A DNA stretch of 64,000 nucleotides, taken from positions 1 to 64,000 of the forward strand of contig CAVUAI010000035.1 in the NCBI GenBank assembly GCA_963739385.1, read 5' to 3'. The notes under the pieces were generated by a model, which worked only from the letters and a program-made list of their open reading frames with translations, was not told the DNA's origin and did not search any database. Of the stretch, positions 9,189 to 18,068 are shown in pieces; position 1 is the first letter of the stretch, and every line of letters starts with the position of its first letter. Source of the stretch: VAZQ01 sp963739385 (GTDB lineage Bacteria; Pseudomonadota; Alphaproteobacteria; Rhizobiales; Xanthobacteraceae). The position numbers and the translations under genes were made by a program.

Positions 9189-10031
9189 ATGGCGGCCAAA
9201 GTCTTCATCAGTTATCGCCGCGATGACAGTGCGGGCCATGCCGGCCGTGTTAGGGATCGGCTAGAGCGCGAGATTGGGCGCGATCTCCTGTTCATGGACG
9301 TCGATGCCATCCCCCTAGGCACCAATTTCGCAAAAGTCTTGCGCGACGAGATCGCCGAGTGCGGCGTGCTGCTCGCGGTGATTGGACCAAACTGGTCCGA
9401 TATGCGTGATGAGCGTGGAAACCGTCGCCTGGATGACCCGAACGACTTCGTACGTATCGAGATCGCGGCGGCGCTTCAACGCGACATCCCGGTGATCCCA
9501 ATCTTGCTTGATGGCGCAAGGATACCTAAGGCCCATCAGTTACCCAATGACCTCAAGGAGCTTGCATCACGTAACGGGCTGGATGTTCGTCATGCTTCAT
9601 TTCACGATGATATGGAGAGATTGATCCGCGGTCTCAAAGGGCAGTTGGGTCAAGGCGGTGGACCGGAAGGTGCTGACCTCGCCGAAGGAGGTGCCTCCGA
9701 ATTTCTTACGAAGACCCGCTTAGCGGTGCCCCAAGCCACGTCGGGGCTGACCCATGAGCATGACATGAACGGGTTCTGGCGGTTCTTGCGTGACAGGCGC
9801 AATCAGCAGGTCCTTGGGTGGCTTGGAGGTGGGCTGGTCGTTGCGGCGACAGGACTTTGGGTCGCTGTTGTCTATTTCTTCCCTCCTGTGAACTCTCCAG
9901 AGGCGAAATCTTCAGAGGCTGCTCCTGTTAACGTCCAGGCGGATTGTGGTGGCGTGGCCATTGCCGGCAACGTGACCGGCTCGACCATCACAGCTGGCAC
10001 GACCGCCTCGGATTGCGGGAAACCAAAGTGA
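9189..10031 (+). CDS. TIR-domain protein with a C-terminal membrane anchor
   Basis: The product is 280 residues from ATG 9189. Residues 3-150 are a TIR domain: KVFISYRRDDSAGHAGRVRD at the start, LLFMDVDAIPLG, and DDPNDFVRIEIAAAL holding the probable NADase Glu91. A linker of about 45 residues leads to one membrane segment (about 208-232). The 48-residue tail, probably periplasmic, carries DCGGVAIAGNVTGSTITAG (252-270). TIR domains of this class often cleave NAD+ or make signalling nucleotides; that this one does is inference. Its stop overlaps a GTG of the next gene and its ATG is 11 bp away, so the two are probably co-transcribed. Confidence 0.85.
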   Translation: MAAKVFISYRRDDSAGHAGRVRDRLEREIGRDLLFMDVDAIPLGTNFAKVLRDEIAECGVLLAVIGPNWSDMRDERGNRRLDDPNDFVRIEIAAALQRDIPVIPILLDGARIPKAHQLPNDLKELASRNGLDVRHASFHDDMERLIRGLKGQLGQGGGPEGADLAEGGASEFLTKTRLAVPQATSGLTHEHDMNGFWRFLRDRRNQQVLGWLGGGLVVAATGLWVAVVYFFPPVNSPEAKSSEAAPVNVQADCGGVAIAGNVTGSTITAGTTASDCGKPK

Positions 10032-10042
10032 CCCGCCTTACC

Positions 10043-11668
10043 ATGAAGCAGCATCTGTGCCTTATTGCAGCGTTGGGCGTATGCTTCTTTGCGTTGACTG
10101 CCGCTGTCTATGCTCAGCACATCAGGTCGGATACCGGTGGTATCGCCATCGGCGGCAGTGTTACTAGCTCGACGATCATCATCGGCATCCCCAAGGAACT
10201 GGTGGACGAGCTTGTTCGTGAGGCGAAAAAGTCGCTGGAGGAATTGACCGCTCAACAGCGCGATAACATTGCTCTCCTCAAGGAAAAATTGGACCTCAAT
10301 ATACGTCAGGTGCGCGCCGCACTGGACATTCTCGGCGAGAATGACATTCCGCCGGAACGCCTAGCCGCCAAGCTTGTCGAAATCGCAAAGAACTTCAAAG
10401 CGCTTCAGGCAACGGCGTTACCTCATCCTGGCGACGATCCCAAAATCGCTGCCCTGAAAACTGATGCGCAGAAAGCCGTTGATGGAGGCGAACTAGGAAA
10501 AGCTGACGCATTACTCGCGGATGTTGAGTGGGAGATGAGGCATGTTCACGACCGTCTCGCTGTCAACGCGGCCGAAACGTCAGCTGGACGCGGCGAAATC
10601 GCGCTCACTCGATTGCGGTATGGCGAAGCCGCGAAACATTTCGCTAGTGCGGCTGCTGTGCTTTCCCCCAAGAGGGCGTACGAAGGGAAGCAGATCAACT
10701 ACCTACAAAAAGAGGCAAGCGCTCTTTTCCAGCAAGGAAACGAATTCGACGATAAGAAAGCTCTTCTTTTGGCGATTGAGAGGCGCAAGCGGTTGGTGAA
10801 GCTCATACGTCGCGAGCGCGTGCCACTCGATTGGGCCGCTACGCAAAACGATCTGGGAATTGCGCTTTTTGCTTTCGGAGACCGCGAGAACGAGATCACG
10901 AAGCTCAAAGACGCCACCATTGCATATCGCAAGGCCCTGAAGGAAAGGACGCGCGAGCGCGTGCCGCTCGATTGGGCCGTGACCCAGAACAATCTAGGCA
11001 ATGCACTTCTCGTCCTCGGGAGGAGCAAGAGTGGCACCGCGAAGCTCAAAGACGCCAGCATTGCATATCGCGAGGCCCTGAAGGAAAGGACGCGCGAGCG
11101 CGTGCCGCTCGATTGGGCCGTGACCCAGAACAATCTAGGCAATGCACTTCTCGTCCTCGGAAGCAGCGAGAGCGGGACGGCAAAGCTCGAAGAGGCTGTC
11201 GCCGCCTATCGCGAGGCGCAGACTGAACTAACCCGCGAGCGTGCGCCGCTTCAATGGGCCAGTAGTTTTGGCAATCAAGGCGTCGCGCTGATGCTTCTTG
11301 CGGAGCGGCGGAGGGACCTCGGCATGGCCAGGACCGCGGAAAGCCAGATCGAGGCAGCGTCTAGAACGATGCGCAATAGCGGCAATTTGCCAGGTGCGGC
11401 GTATTATGAAGAACAGCTCCCCAGGGCACTCGCCATCGCGCGACAGCTCCTCCCTGCAAGCCGTCCTACGATTGCAGTGCCCGAAAGGACTAGACGTCCT
11501 ACGCTTGCTCCTACGCTTGTATTGCCTGTGCCCGAAAAACGTCCTACCCCGAGACCTCCTAACCAGCTTGTTGGACCTCCTGCCGTCGCAATAACAAAAC
11601 CCTTGATACCACGGCCGGCGCCCAGGTCGTCCTCCGATCACATCGCCAAGCCGAAGCGTAAGCAATAG
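10043..11668 (+). CDS. Exported TPR protein, partner of the TIR protein
   Basis: The product is 541 residues from ATG 10043; GTG 10028, overlapping the TIR stop, is an alternative start. A signal peptide (MKQHLCLIAALGVCFFALTA, cleavage near AYA-Q) places it in the periplasm. The mature N-terminus carries DTGGIAIGGSVTSSTIIIG (30-48), 12 of 19 identical to the TIR tail. A predicted coiled coil follows (about 50-110). Tetratricopeptide repeats of the VPLDWAVTQNNLGNALLVLG type run from about 245 to 430, then a Pro-rich tail of about 80 residues. TPRs usually bind proteins; a sensor or scaffold for the TIR protein is inference. Confidence 0.8.
   Translation: MKQHLCLIAALGVCFFALTAAVYAQHIRSDTGGIAIGGSVTSSTIIIGIPKELVDELVREAKKSLEELTAQQRDNIALLKEKLDLNIRQVRAALDILGENDIPPERLAAKLVEIAKNFKALQATALPHPGDDPKIAALKTDAQKAVDGGELGKADALLADVEWEMRHVHDRLAVNAAETSAGRGEIALTRLRYGEAAKHFASAAAVLSPKRAYEGKQINYLQKEASALFQQGNEFDDKKALLLAIERRKRLVKLIRRERVPLDWAATQNDLGIALFAFGDRENEITKLKDATIAYRKALKERTRERVPLDWAVTQNNLGNALLVLGRSKSGTAKLKDASIAYREALKERTRERVPLDWAVTQNNLGNALLVLGSSESGTAKLEEAVAAYREAQTELTRERAPLQWASSFGNQGVALMLLAERRRDLGMARTAESQIEAASRTMRNSGNLPGAAYYEEQLPRALAIARQLLPASRPTIAVPERTRRPTLAPTLVLPVPEKRPTPRPPNQLVGPPAVAITKPLIPRPAPRSSSDHIAKPKRKQ
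10932..11213 (+). repeat. Two near-identical 141-bp tandem units in the TPR gene
   Basis: The unit beginning AGGCCCTGAAGGAAAGGACG at 10932 recurs at 11073 with very few differences over about 100 bp, coding 47 residues each. More diverged units lie on both sides. The near identity at DNA level points to recent duplication or gene conversion. Confidence 0.85.
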
Positions 11669-11861
11669 CCTTCGTAGGTTCCCTGCAGCACACCAGCGCT
11701 TCCTGGTAGGGATGTGCTATCTTGTTCTCAGGCGGCGGAGGCACATTAGGCTTTGGCCGCGTCCGCCCCGATTAAGCACATTTCAGAACTGCTCCAAAGA
11801 GTTGCCATTCACTCTGCGTCAGAATGAGGGTGTGAAAAAACAGCGTAGGCCGCGCTCCTCT

Positions 11862-11960
11862 TCATCGCAAAATGAAACCAACGACGGCAACGTTCAGCGA
11901 TTTTTTTGAAGACGCCCCCGGTGCCTTCGCGTCCCATTCGGGCTCGAAGGAGAGGCTCAT
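11862..11960 (-). pseudogene. Short remnant ORF, duplicated at 25560-25638
   Basis: A 32-codon frame begins MSLSFEPEWDAKAPG from ATG 11960 and ends at TGA 11862. The 53 bases 11914-11966 recur at 25586-25638 with a one-base indel that breaks the frame. It is probably the 5' piece of a small gene duplicated with the TIR modules. Confidence 0.4.
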
Positions 11961-11966
11961 TTGCGC
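11914..11966. repeat. Intra-island direct repeat, copy 1
   Basis: The stretch starts CCCCCGGTGCCTTCGCGTCC and ends GGAGAGGCTCATTTGCGC. It matches 25586-25638 over about 53 bp. Each copy lies beside one of the two TIR loci. Confidence 0.75.
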
Positions 11967-12032
11967 ACCACCCGCGCGCTCGACGAAAATCTAACGACCT
12001 GTCGTGAACGCGTTCGCCACTCCGAGTGACGA

Positions 12033-12326
12033 ATGGACATTGGCAACACCTGTGAAGCCAGCTGGGACCACACCACTTGTGCCCTGGCTGGCATTAGGTG
12101 CGTCCGCGTCCAGCGGGAGATAATCCAAGAGATTGCGGATGATAATGGCGCTGAAGCAGTTGTATATGAGCGCCACACCAACGACTTGGCAAAACTCAAG
12201 AAGGCATACGAGCAGCACGCCAAGGAGTGCGCTCAGACGCCCGAGTTGACGGTCGATCCACGACGGCGTGAAGTCTATCTCCGTCTGGCGCGGGACTGGA
12301 CAGAGGCGGCCGCGCTTCGGGCATAA
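12033..12326 (+). CDS. Hypothetical protein (97 aa), C-terminal part convincing
   Basis: The C-terminal half (residues about 40-97) is charged and helical and ends VYLRLARDWTEAAALRA, the style of small cytosolic proteins common in Hyphomicrobiales. The N-terminal 25 residues are Cys-rich and look less like coding sequence, so the true start may be later or the 5' end may be decayed. No function is assigned. Confidence 0.35.
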   Translation: MDIGNTCEASWDHTTCALAGIRCVRVQREIIQEIADDNGAEAVVYERHTNDLAKLKKAYEQHAKECAQTPELTVDPRRREVYLRLARDWTEAAALRA

Positions 12327-12377
12327 ACGCAATAGGCGTCTGCCGGGGCACCCCGCCTGACGCGCTCGTTGATCGTA

Positions 12378-12445
12378 GCTCTAAGGCACCCTCGCCTAGG
12401 CCAATGTGTGATAATGTCCTTTATCATACATTAGAGCCTTAGAGC
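12378..12445. promoter_or_regulatory. Nested palindromes upstream of the 12451 gene
   Basis: An outer inverted repeat (GCTCTAAGGC at 12378-12387, GCCTTAGAGC at 12436-12445) encloses an inner palindrome TGATAA-N6-TTATCA at 12409-12426. The ATG of the next gene follows within 10 bp. It could be an operator or leader structure. Confidence 0.35.
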
Positions 12446-12450
12446 CAAAG

Positions 12451-13179
12451 ATGCACGACGACCTCTGGGCGGGCGCCCATCGAAAGCTTGAGGACGCCCT
12501 ATTGTATTTGGATGAGATGGCAAAATCACTCCAACCGCCCGACCGGACGCCAATGAATGTCGTGCTACAATCCGCGGGCGCAATCATTGGCAATCGCTGG
12601 CAAAACTTATTCTATGCGCATGTCGATACGTTCCTGGCCAAGGTCCGGAGTGTTCCTGAGGTTATCGAGTGTTGCTTCGGTGCAGATCGGGGCAGCCGTC
12701 CCATGAGGGACTGGTTTGATCGCCTTCCGCCCGCCGAGCAGACCAGGCGCGAGACGTTCTCGGACCAGTTTCGAACTGATCGCGAAGCATTTCGTAGGCA
12801 CTATCTCACCAACGAACGAAATATTAGCGAGCACCGACTTGGCTTCTCTAACGTCGAGGGCAAGGTGATCGGGCCTTTTGGGGAGGTGCATACCGCCAGC
12901 CCTGCTAAACGTATCCCTGATGCCGAGAGCCGGCGTTTTGGCCCTGGCGACGACCCAGCTCTGCCATGGGCAGCTACACAGTCGCCGCAGCCAGTTCAGC
13001 CCAAATGGGATCAATTCACCATTGATGGAAAGCCTCTCTTTGCTGAGTGTCAGGCCTACCTGACGCTCGCCCAACAACTTGTCCACCAGGCTCGCGTCAT
13101 CTCCGAGCGCGTGCGGGACGCTGGAGCAGGCCGCGGCCATGGCCAACCATGCGTCAACGCGCACCACCCAACTTTATGA
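12451..13179 (+). CDS. Hypothetical protein (242 aa)
   Basis: The start ATG at 12451 opens MHDDLWAGAHRKLEDALLYL. The first 130 residues are predicted mostly helical (VDTFLAKVRSVPEVIECCFG, WFDRLPPAEQTRRETFSDQF, REAFRRHYLTNERNISEHR), followed by a Pro-rich linker and a last helical segment. There is no signal peptide, membrane segment or recognised domain. It stands alone behind the nested palindromes. Confidence 0.6.
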   Translation: MHDDLWAGAHRKLEDALLYLDEMAKSLQPPDRTPMNVVLQSAGAIIGNRWQNLFYAHVDTFLAKVRSVPEVIECCFGADRGSRPMRDWFDRLPPAEQTRRETFSDQFRTDREAFRRHYLTNERNISEHRLGFSNVEGKVIGPFGEVHTASPAKRIPDAESRRFGPGDDPALPWAATQSPQPVQPKWDQFTIDGKPLFAECQAYLTLAQQLVHQARVISERVRDAGAGRGHGQPCVNAHHPTL

Positions 13180-13721
13180 CCGCCGCCGCGATGAGCTGAC
13201 GCTCGATGAGGTAGAGCGGATTTTCATCTAGTTGGATGCCGGGCCCTGGAGATGATCGAGCGATACTGCGGGGGGACGTTTAGGGAGGTCGTTGGGGGTT
13301 CTGGGGGGCGCATTGACGCTGAGTGCGTTCGATGAAGAACCCTCGGAACCCCGGCTCCACGGACCATCAAATAGACCGGGCAAAAGACCAGCTTTGACAC
13401 CGCTGCGGCCGGTGTTGCTTACGCCGACCTGCGTCCACCCGTGAGGACCAGCGATCCTAACGTCGCTTGAAGGCCTCCCAGGGGGCACGCCACAGTGGAA
13501 GTAGACTGGCGCTCAACACAGAAAGGCGGACCCTAAAAGCCCACCAGAAACCGCTCTAATGGGCGCTAGGTGCTAAGAGAACCCAAAGGAACAAAAAGGC
13601 TGTAGGGGTGCTCCAGCGTCATCAGTGCATCTGGCCCCAAAGGCCAACACCGACAATGAAGAGGTATTTGGAGAAGTTCTTTATTGGCTCCTCTTCAGGC
13701 CTCTTCAGCCCCCTTTGGACC
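13180..13721. other. Gene-poor stretch between two convergent island genes
   Basis: Frames here are short and low in coding character. No RNA gene, clear terminator or repeat is recognised. Confidence 0.4.
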
Positions 13722-15755
13722 CTAATCGACCCTTGAGTTCTCCTCCTGCGAACCCCTACTCCGCTGTAGGGCAGTACTGATCAATTCTGAGATGGTCGCC
13801 GTCGTGTCCCGAACGAACTTACCGCCGCTCGGTCCTCGTGCAGGTTCATACCGCCACCCCAGGGTCCTAAGGCACCCCTGGGTCTCAGCGCGTTTGAGAA
13901 CATCCTTGCCCCAAACACGCCAAGGCGCACCGGCCTGCTCACCGATCCACTTCGTGGTGATGCTATCCGGTAGCTCGGGACGGTTCAGGACCTCTAGGAG
14001 CTTCTGTGCATAGGTGTTGCCTGTGTCGCCTACTTTAGTGATCGGCGGAGCACCTGGAAACAGACGTGGAGCGTTGGCCAGCAGACGCTCGTAATCTCCG
14101 GTGCAGATGAGCTTCTGGTGACCACAGACCCCGTGTTCATCGAAGTGCCTCCCTTTGCCCCTTAAGGCCATCTGCCGTGTCCACCGCAGCAAGTCACCTT
14201 CGCGGATGATGTTGACCTTGGTGGACCTGCTGTTGATGGCGGTCATAGAGCCCAAGGCGCCCTCCGTTGCCTTGGAGGAAGTAAGGCCCTGGGCGAGGGC
14301 TATAGAACTCCTGCGGGGCTTATCGAACTCACCAAACAGCAGGACCATGTCAGCTTCCTGCCACGAGTTCTCACCGATCCCTGTGCCCCAATGGATGCCG
14401 CAGAGCTTACGGCCCTCAAGCTCCCAACCGTAGTGCTTGGTGTACAGGTCTGGTGTCTCGAAGCGCTGGTCGCGGCGATCCCAATCAGGGACGTTGCGAT
14501 GGTCGAAAAGAGACTTCTTGCAGACTACGAGCGCTCGCTGACCTCGCTTTAGGTGTTGGAGAATGACCGCTTTCATCCAATCGACGTACTCCAGGCGTGC
14601 TTTGTCAGTGGTGAGAACCTTGGACAAGTTTTTGCCGACGTAAGGCGATGTAACGTGAACAATCTCCAGATTGGCGAAACTCGGTCGGGGTATGTGCATG
14701 TGTAGCCGCGAGGCTGGGCATAGTTGTGTCACGCCATCAATGTCGGCTGTGGCATCCATCAACAACATTCCTGGCCGTAGTGCGATGTTGTTTTCGTAGC
14801 CAACGAAACGGGGCACCTCGCTTTCGTATCGAGTGATGAAGGCGCACACCTTGTACGCTGCAGCGGCTAATCCAAACACCTTGACGATGTTGGGGATGCG
14901 GTCCTTGTTTGCCTTGGCGTAATCTCTTGCTGCTTGGGTGGTGAACCATTCGAGACCTGCCGTGGCAGTGTCCCAGGCAGAAGGATCGTCACTCGGTTTC
15001 TCAAGACTACTACCGCCCAGCGCCTTGCTTGTCAGGAACGCGACCAGTGGCTGGAGCATAGGGCTGATGACTGTGCTTTGCCGTTCGTCCGATTGCATAG
15101 CCTCCCACACGGCTACCGCTTCTCCTGGGGTTACGTCGAAGATGTCGACATCGTCTGGCTGCTCATCGATGATGGTGAGAACCCTGGGACGCGTCCCACC
15201 ACTGCACACATAGTTCTGCGCTTTGTGGCCATTCTTGCCCTTATAGAAAGCGTGGGTGACAACCGCGACTGGATAGTCTTCCAGGTCGTTTATGTCGTAG
15301 CGAGCCGCAGGTTTCTGGACGGTCTCCTGCGGCTTGGTGTTCCTCGTATTGTGGTCGGTCGTCCAGATGGCCACGCGCTTCGGCAACAGCGCATGTAGAC
15401 TGCGGTACAGATTGTCTGCCGCCTGCCTCTCCTTCACGACGAACACGCAGCCACATGCCAAATCGGGATTATGATCCGTCAGCCGGACAAGCGCGGCGAT
15501 GAACGCTTGACTGAACGATGTCTTCCCCGAGCCCATAGGAGCAGGAACGACACGAAGGCGCGGCGGCAGCGCAGACTTGTTGTAGGCTGCTTGTGCATCT
15601 TCGAGAGCGCCGTAGCACGCATCGAAGATGGCATCGCCCACTTTGGAATAGAACGCATTGGTCAACTGCCGCGAGCCGCGCCCACTGTTGATCTCCTCGA
15701 TCACAGCATCGCATGCGGCCCGCAGCGCTTGTCGCGCTGGGATCATCAGTCTCAT
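13722..15755 (-). CDS. Helicase-like P-loop ATPase of mobile elements
   Basis: The product is 677 residues. Walker A is VVPAPMGSGKTSFS (about residues 70-83), followed by helicase-type segments (CVFVVKERQAADNLYRSL, YPVAVVTHAFYKG). A DExx-type Walker B reads VLTIIDEQPDD. The second half has LLMDATADIDG and RGQRALVVCKKSLFD, as expected for an SF2 RecA-2 domain, and a charged C-terminal tail. It probably unwinds DNA for replication or maintenance of the island. It is preceded by two small minus-strand genes, a likely operon. Confidence 0.7.
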   Translation of the reverse strand: MRLMIPARQALRAACDAVIEEINSGRGSRQLTNAFYSKVGDAIFDACYGALEDAQAAYNKSALPPRLRVVPAPMGSGKTSFSQAFIAALVRLTDHNPDLACGCVFVVKERQAADNLYRSLHALLPKRVAIWTTDHNTRNTKPQETVQKPAARYDINDLEDYPVAVVTHAFYKGKNGHKAQNYVCSGGTRPRVLTIIDEQPDDVDIFDVTPGEAVAVWEAMQSDERQSTVISPMLQPLVAFLTSKALGGSSLEKPSDDPSAWDTATAGLEWFTTQAARDYAKANKDRIPNIVKVFGLAAAAYKVCAFITRYESEVPRFVGYENNIALRPGMLLMDATADIDGVTQLCPASRLHMHIPRPSFANLEIVHVTSPYVGKNLSKVLTTDKARLEYVDWMKAVILQHLKRGQRALVVCKKSLFDHRNVPDWDRRDQRFETPDLYTKHYGWELEGRKLCGIHWGTGIGENSWQEADMVLLFGEFDKPRRSSIALAQGLTSSKATEGALGSMTAINSRSTKVNIIREGDLLRWTRQMALRGKGRHFDEHGVCGHQKLICTGDYERLLANAPRLFPGAPPITKVGDTGNTYAQKLLEVLNRPELPDSITTKWIGEQAGAPWRVWGKDVLKRAETQGCLRTLGWRYEPARGPSGGKFVRDTTATISELISTALQRSRGSQEENSRVD

Positions 15756-15928
15756 TTCCTTTAGTTAGGTGATCGCTGCCCAATCATCCGCCAACGCGCT
15801 GCGCGAGGTAGTCAGACTTAGCGACAACGTTTTGGCTTTCAAACTTCGTTGGTTGTGGAAAGCGTGATGTAGGCCCAAAGAAGGCCGCCCAGGAATGCCC
15901 TGGACGGCCGAGTTGAACCTAGTTGGGA

Positions 15929-16252
15929 TTAGTGCAGAGTGGGATTGGTGTCGTATTCGACTTCGATTCCTCCACCTCTCCGGTCTGCGAGCTCAATTCC
16001 GAGACTGCCCAATACCTCCCTTAGCCAGAACAATTCCATTGGTTCGTCTTTTTGACAGAGCTCCGGCCAATCGGGTTGGGTTCTGTCGACCGCAAATGAG
16101 AGCAACCCCAGGAAGCATTCGGCAAGTCGGACTGATATCCTTCCATCGTCTACCCGTCGGCTCACCTCTTCGAGCACCGAAAGAATGGTGCATATTTCGC
16201 ATCCCTTCTGTCTGACGTCGTAGTCATAGTCGGGCCGCTCATTTGCGCTCAT
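15929..16252 (-). CDS. Hypothetical protein (107 aa) upstream of the helicase
   Basis: Acidic protein beginning MSANERPDYDYDVRQKGCEI. Its ATG overlaps the TGA of the preceding small gene by four bases (ATGA), the signature of translational coupling. The body is predicted alpha-helical (CTILSVLEEVSRRVDDG, LAECFLGLLSFAVDR). It is soluble with no recognised family. Position suggests an accessory to the helicase-like ATPase. Confidence 0.6.
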   Translation of the reverse strand: MSANERPDYDYDVRQKGCEICTILSVLEEVSRRVDDGRISVRLAECFLGLLSFAVDRTQPDWPELCQKDEPMELFWLREVLGSLGIELADRRGGGIEVEYDTNPTLH

Positions 16253-16416
16253 TGAGAACCTTCTCCTGCACCGGCGTTTTCTTTACGTGCATGATCAATC
16301 ATTGGACGCATCCGGCGCGCGAGATACTCAGCGAACTTGCGTGCGGCCGGGGTGCGCGGCGCCTTAGTGGGTGCCGGTTCCGAGGCATATGGGATCGTTT
16401 TTTGTACTTCAGTCAT
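16249..16416 (-). CDS. Small basic hypothetical protein (55 aa)
   Basis: The frame runs from ATG 16416 (MTEVQKTIPYASEPAPTKAP) to a TGA overlapping the next ATG by four bases. The second half is strongly basic (RKFAEYLARRMRPMIDHARK), so DNA binding is possible. The overlap with the 107-residue gene makes it a credible first gene of the helicase operon. Confidence 0.6.
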   Translation of the reverse strand: MTEVQKTIPYASEPAPTKAPRTPAARKFAEYLARRMRPMIDHARKENAGAGEGSQ

Positions 16417-17411
16417 TTCTGTTGATCGTTCTCCATTGAATAGTCGGTTAGTGAGAGAGACAAGCTTCTAGAGGCGAAGCTCATGGCGACGAATGAGGCA
16501 TTGCGATCTGCCGATCTCGTCGCAAGGCAGCAAGTAGTGCAAGTGTCAGAATTGTCGAGGGGTGAGCGAGCATCAAGCGGATAGAACATCCGATTGCACG
16601 CAAAGCCGATCAGTGACTTAGCTGTTGTGGGGGTTCTTTGTGGGGGTAAAAGTTTTTAGTGATGGCGCGAAAAGACAAATCTTTGGCCGATTTTGGCGAG
16701 AGGGACACACACACCGGGCGAGCCATCCCGTTCGCACGGCTCTCCAGCCTGACGCAAGGGATGGCCGTGGATTTGTTGTGGGCCTGGGGGCGCTAGGAGT
16801 AGCGGGGGTGGCCAGTAAGCGTACCAGTAGACTCGTCTGAGTCAGGGAGGGGCTATGTGGCCTGTAGCCGAGGTCTGGGCGCAAGTCTTTGGGGTCTCCA
16901 TGCTCCTCGTGAACCCCGCAGGCCGCTGGGATCGTCGCGTGTCTCCCAGGACACTCCTACAGGCCCGTGTGGAACTCTGGCAAAGAACACGACTTCACTG
17001 TTTCCACTCGACCAGAGAGCGTTAGCTCAGGTCAAACAGCCGCGCTGAGTGCTCCAAAAGGGCCTGGAGGAGTGTGGGGATACCCACAGCGACGCCGGGA
17101 ATAATCCCTTTGAACCAACTCTCCTAATCATCAGGGCAATGGACAGGACTGCGTGGAACCGCCCATAGAATTTTCTGCCGGGAACCATGAACCGGGTGAA
17201 GACCTGCAGCATCTATCAATTCGCTTGCCGCGCCCAGGAGCGCTCCTGGAGGTTCCTACAGGTCCATCGGGGAGCTCTGGCAACCGATTCGCGTCTACGA
17301 AGTTACTGGGCGAGTGGGCGCTGCTTCTTGGGTCACGAAGGCGATCCACGAACGTGTCGCGTAAGGCACCGTCCACCCACCAGCCGCTCTGTGTGCAAGG
17401 GGAGTGCCATC
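16417..17411. other. About 1 kb without a confident gene
   Basis: One possible small frame lies at 16662-16796 on the plus strand (MARKDKSLADFGERDTHTGR at its start, 44 aa), not called. Two similar stretches occur at 16955-16983 and 17254-17283 (TCCTACAGG...CTCTGGCAA), direct repeats about 300 bp apart. No tRNA or known RNA is recognised. Confidence 0.4.
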
Positions 17412-17699
17412 ATGAGCACCGTGGAACTGTTCAACTCATTCGCGTGCAAGGCCATGCAAGCTGCTAAGGAGGCTGATGAGCCCAGGGAGCGGTTCGTACT
17501 GTTGAAGCTGGCATTGGAGTGGGCTGCTGCTGCGCAACGTGACGAGGCAGCAACGCCATCATCGGGCGTTGAATTGATCGACGCCGACCGAGAACGGCTT
17601 GCCCGCGCTGCAAGAAAAAAAGGACCGCGCTCCGGTGAAGAGAGAACGGCCCATCAAGACGAACAGAGGGTTAGTCAGGGAACCGATCCTGACTGCTAA
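17412..17699 (+). CDS. Hypothetical helical protein (95 aa)
   Basis: The ATG at 17412 follows an AAGGGGA ribosome site. The N-terminal 45 residues are a predicted helical hairpin (ELFNSFACKAMQAAKEADEP, FVLLKLALEWAAAAQRDEA), and the C-terminus is polar and basic. The frame is open upstream to 17187, but that part lacks coding character. The function is unknown. Confidence 0.5.
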   Translation: MSTVELFNSFACKAMQAAKEADEPRERFVLLKLALEWAAAAQRDEAATPSSGVELIDADRERLARAARKKGPRSGEERTAHQDEQRVSQGTDPDC

Positions 17700-17720
17700 G
17701 CATCTCTCGCGCCATTACGC

Positions 17721-17951
17721 CTATTTTGAGGATGACTTTTCAAAGGGCTTGACCGATCCAATAGAGAAATCGACATCGGTCACCGTTGCGTGACTGCCCC
17801 TCGCTGCATTGTTGTTCTCATTGGCCAATCCGATTTCAACGGGGCCTGGGGGGCCAAGGACGGTAGGAACGACCTTGCGGGCAACGCTCTTGTTGGCGGC
17901 GCACACTCGCACCACAGCAACGAGGTACACTTCGAATGCAAAATCTTCCAT
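17721..17951 (-). CDS. Hypothetical protein (76 aa)
   Basis: It starts at ATG 17951 (MEDFAFEVYLVAVVRVCAAN). The pattern of a beta-rich N-terminus followed by VARKVVPTVLGPPGPVEIGL and VTDVDFSIGSVKPFEKS resembles a family of small proteins seen in Bradyrhizobium-type genomes (recalled, not searched). No function is known. Confidence 0.55.
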   Translation of the reverse strand: MEDFAFEVYLVAVVRVCAANKSVARKVVPTVLGPPGPVEIGLANENNNAARGSHATVTDVDFSIGSVKPFEKSSSK

Positions 17952-18068
17952 GGCGGATAAAACTCCCCACATCCCAACGCCGCAGTCGCCCACTTAATCC
18001 GAACGAGCCAGTGCTCCGGTTCACTTGCCCGGAGACATTGGGGGGACAAACAGAAGGCTGAAGGGGGA

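Noticed and set aside
10932..11213. Tandem DNA repeats read as a non-coding array
   Set aside because: Period of 141 bp is a multiple of three and codes for TPR units in an open gene.
16618..16884. Minus-strand 88-codon frame in the island gap
   Set aside because: Composition (Pro/Thr/Ser/Arg) without structure or ribosome site; a small plus-strand frame at 16662-16796 is equally likely.
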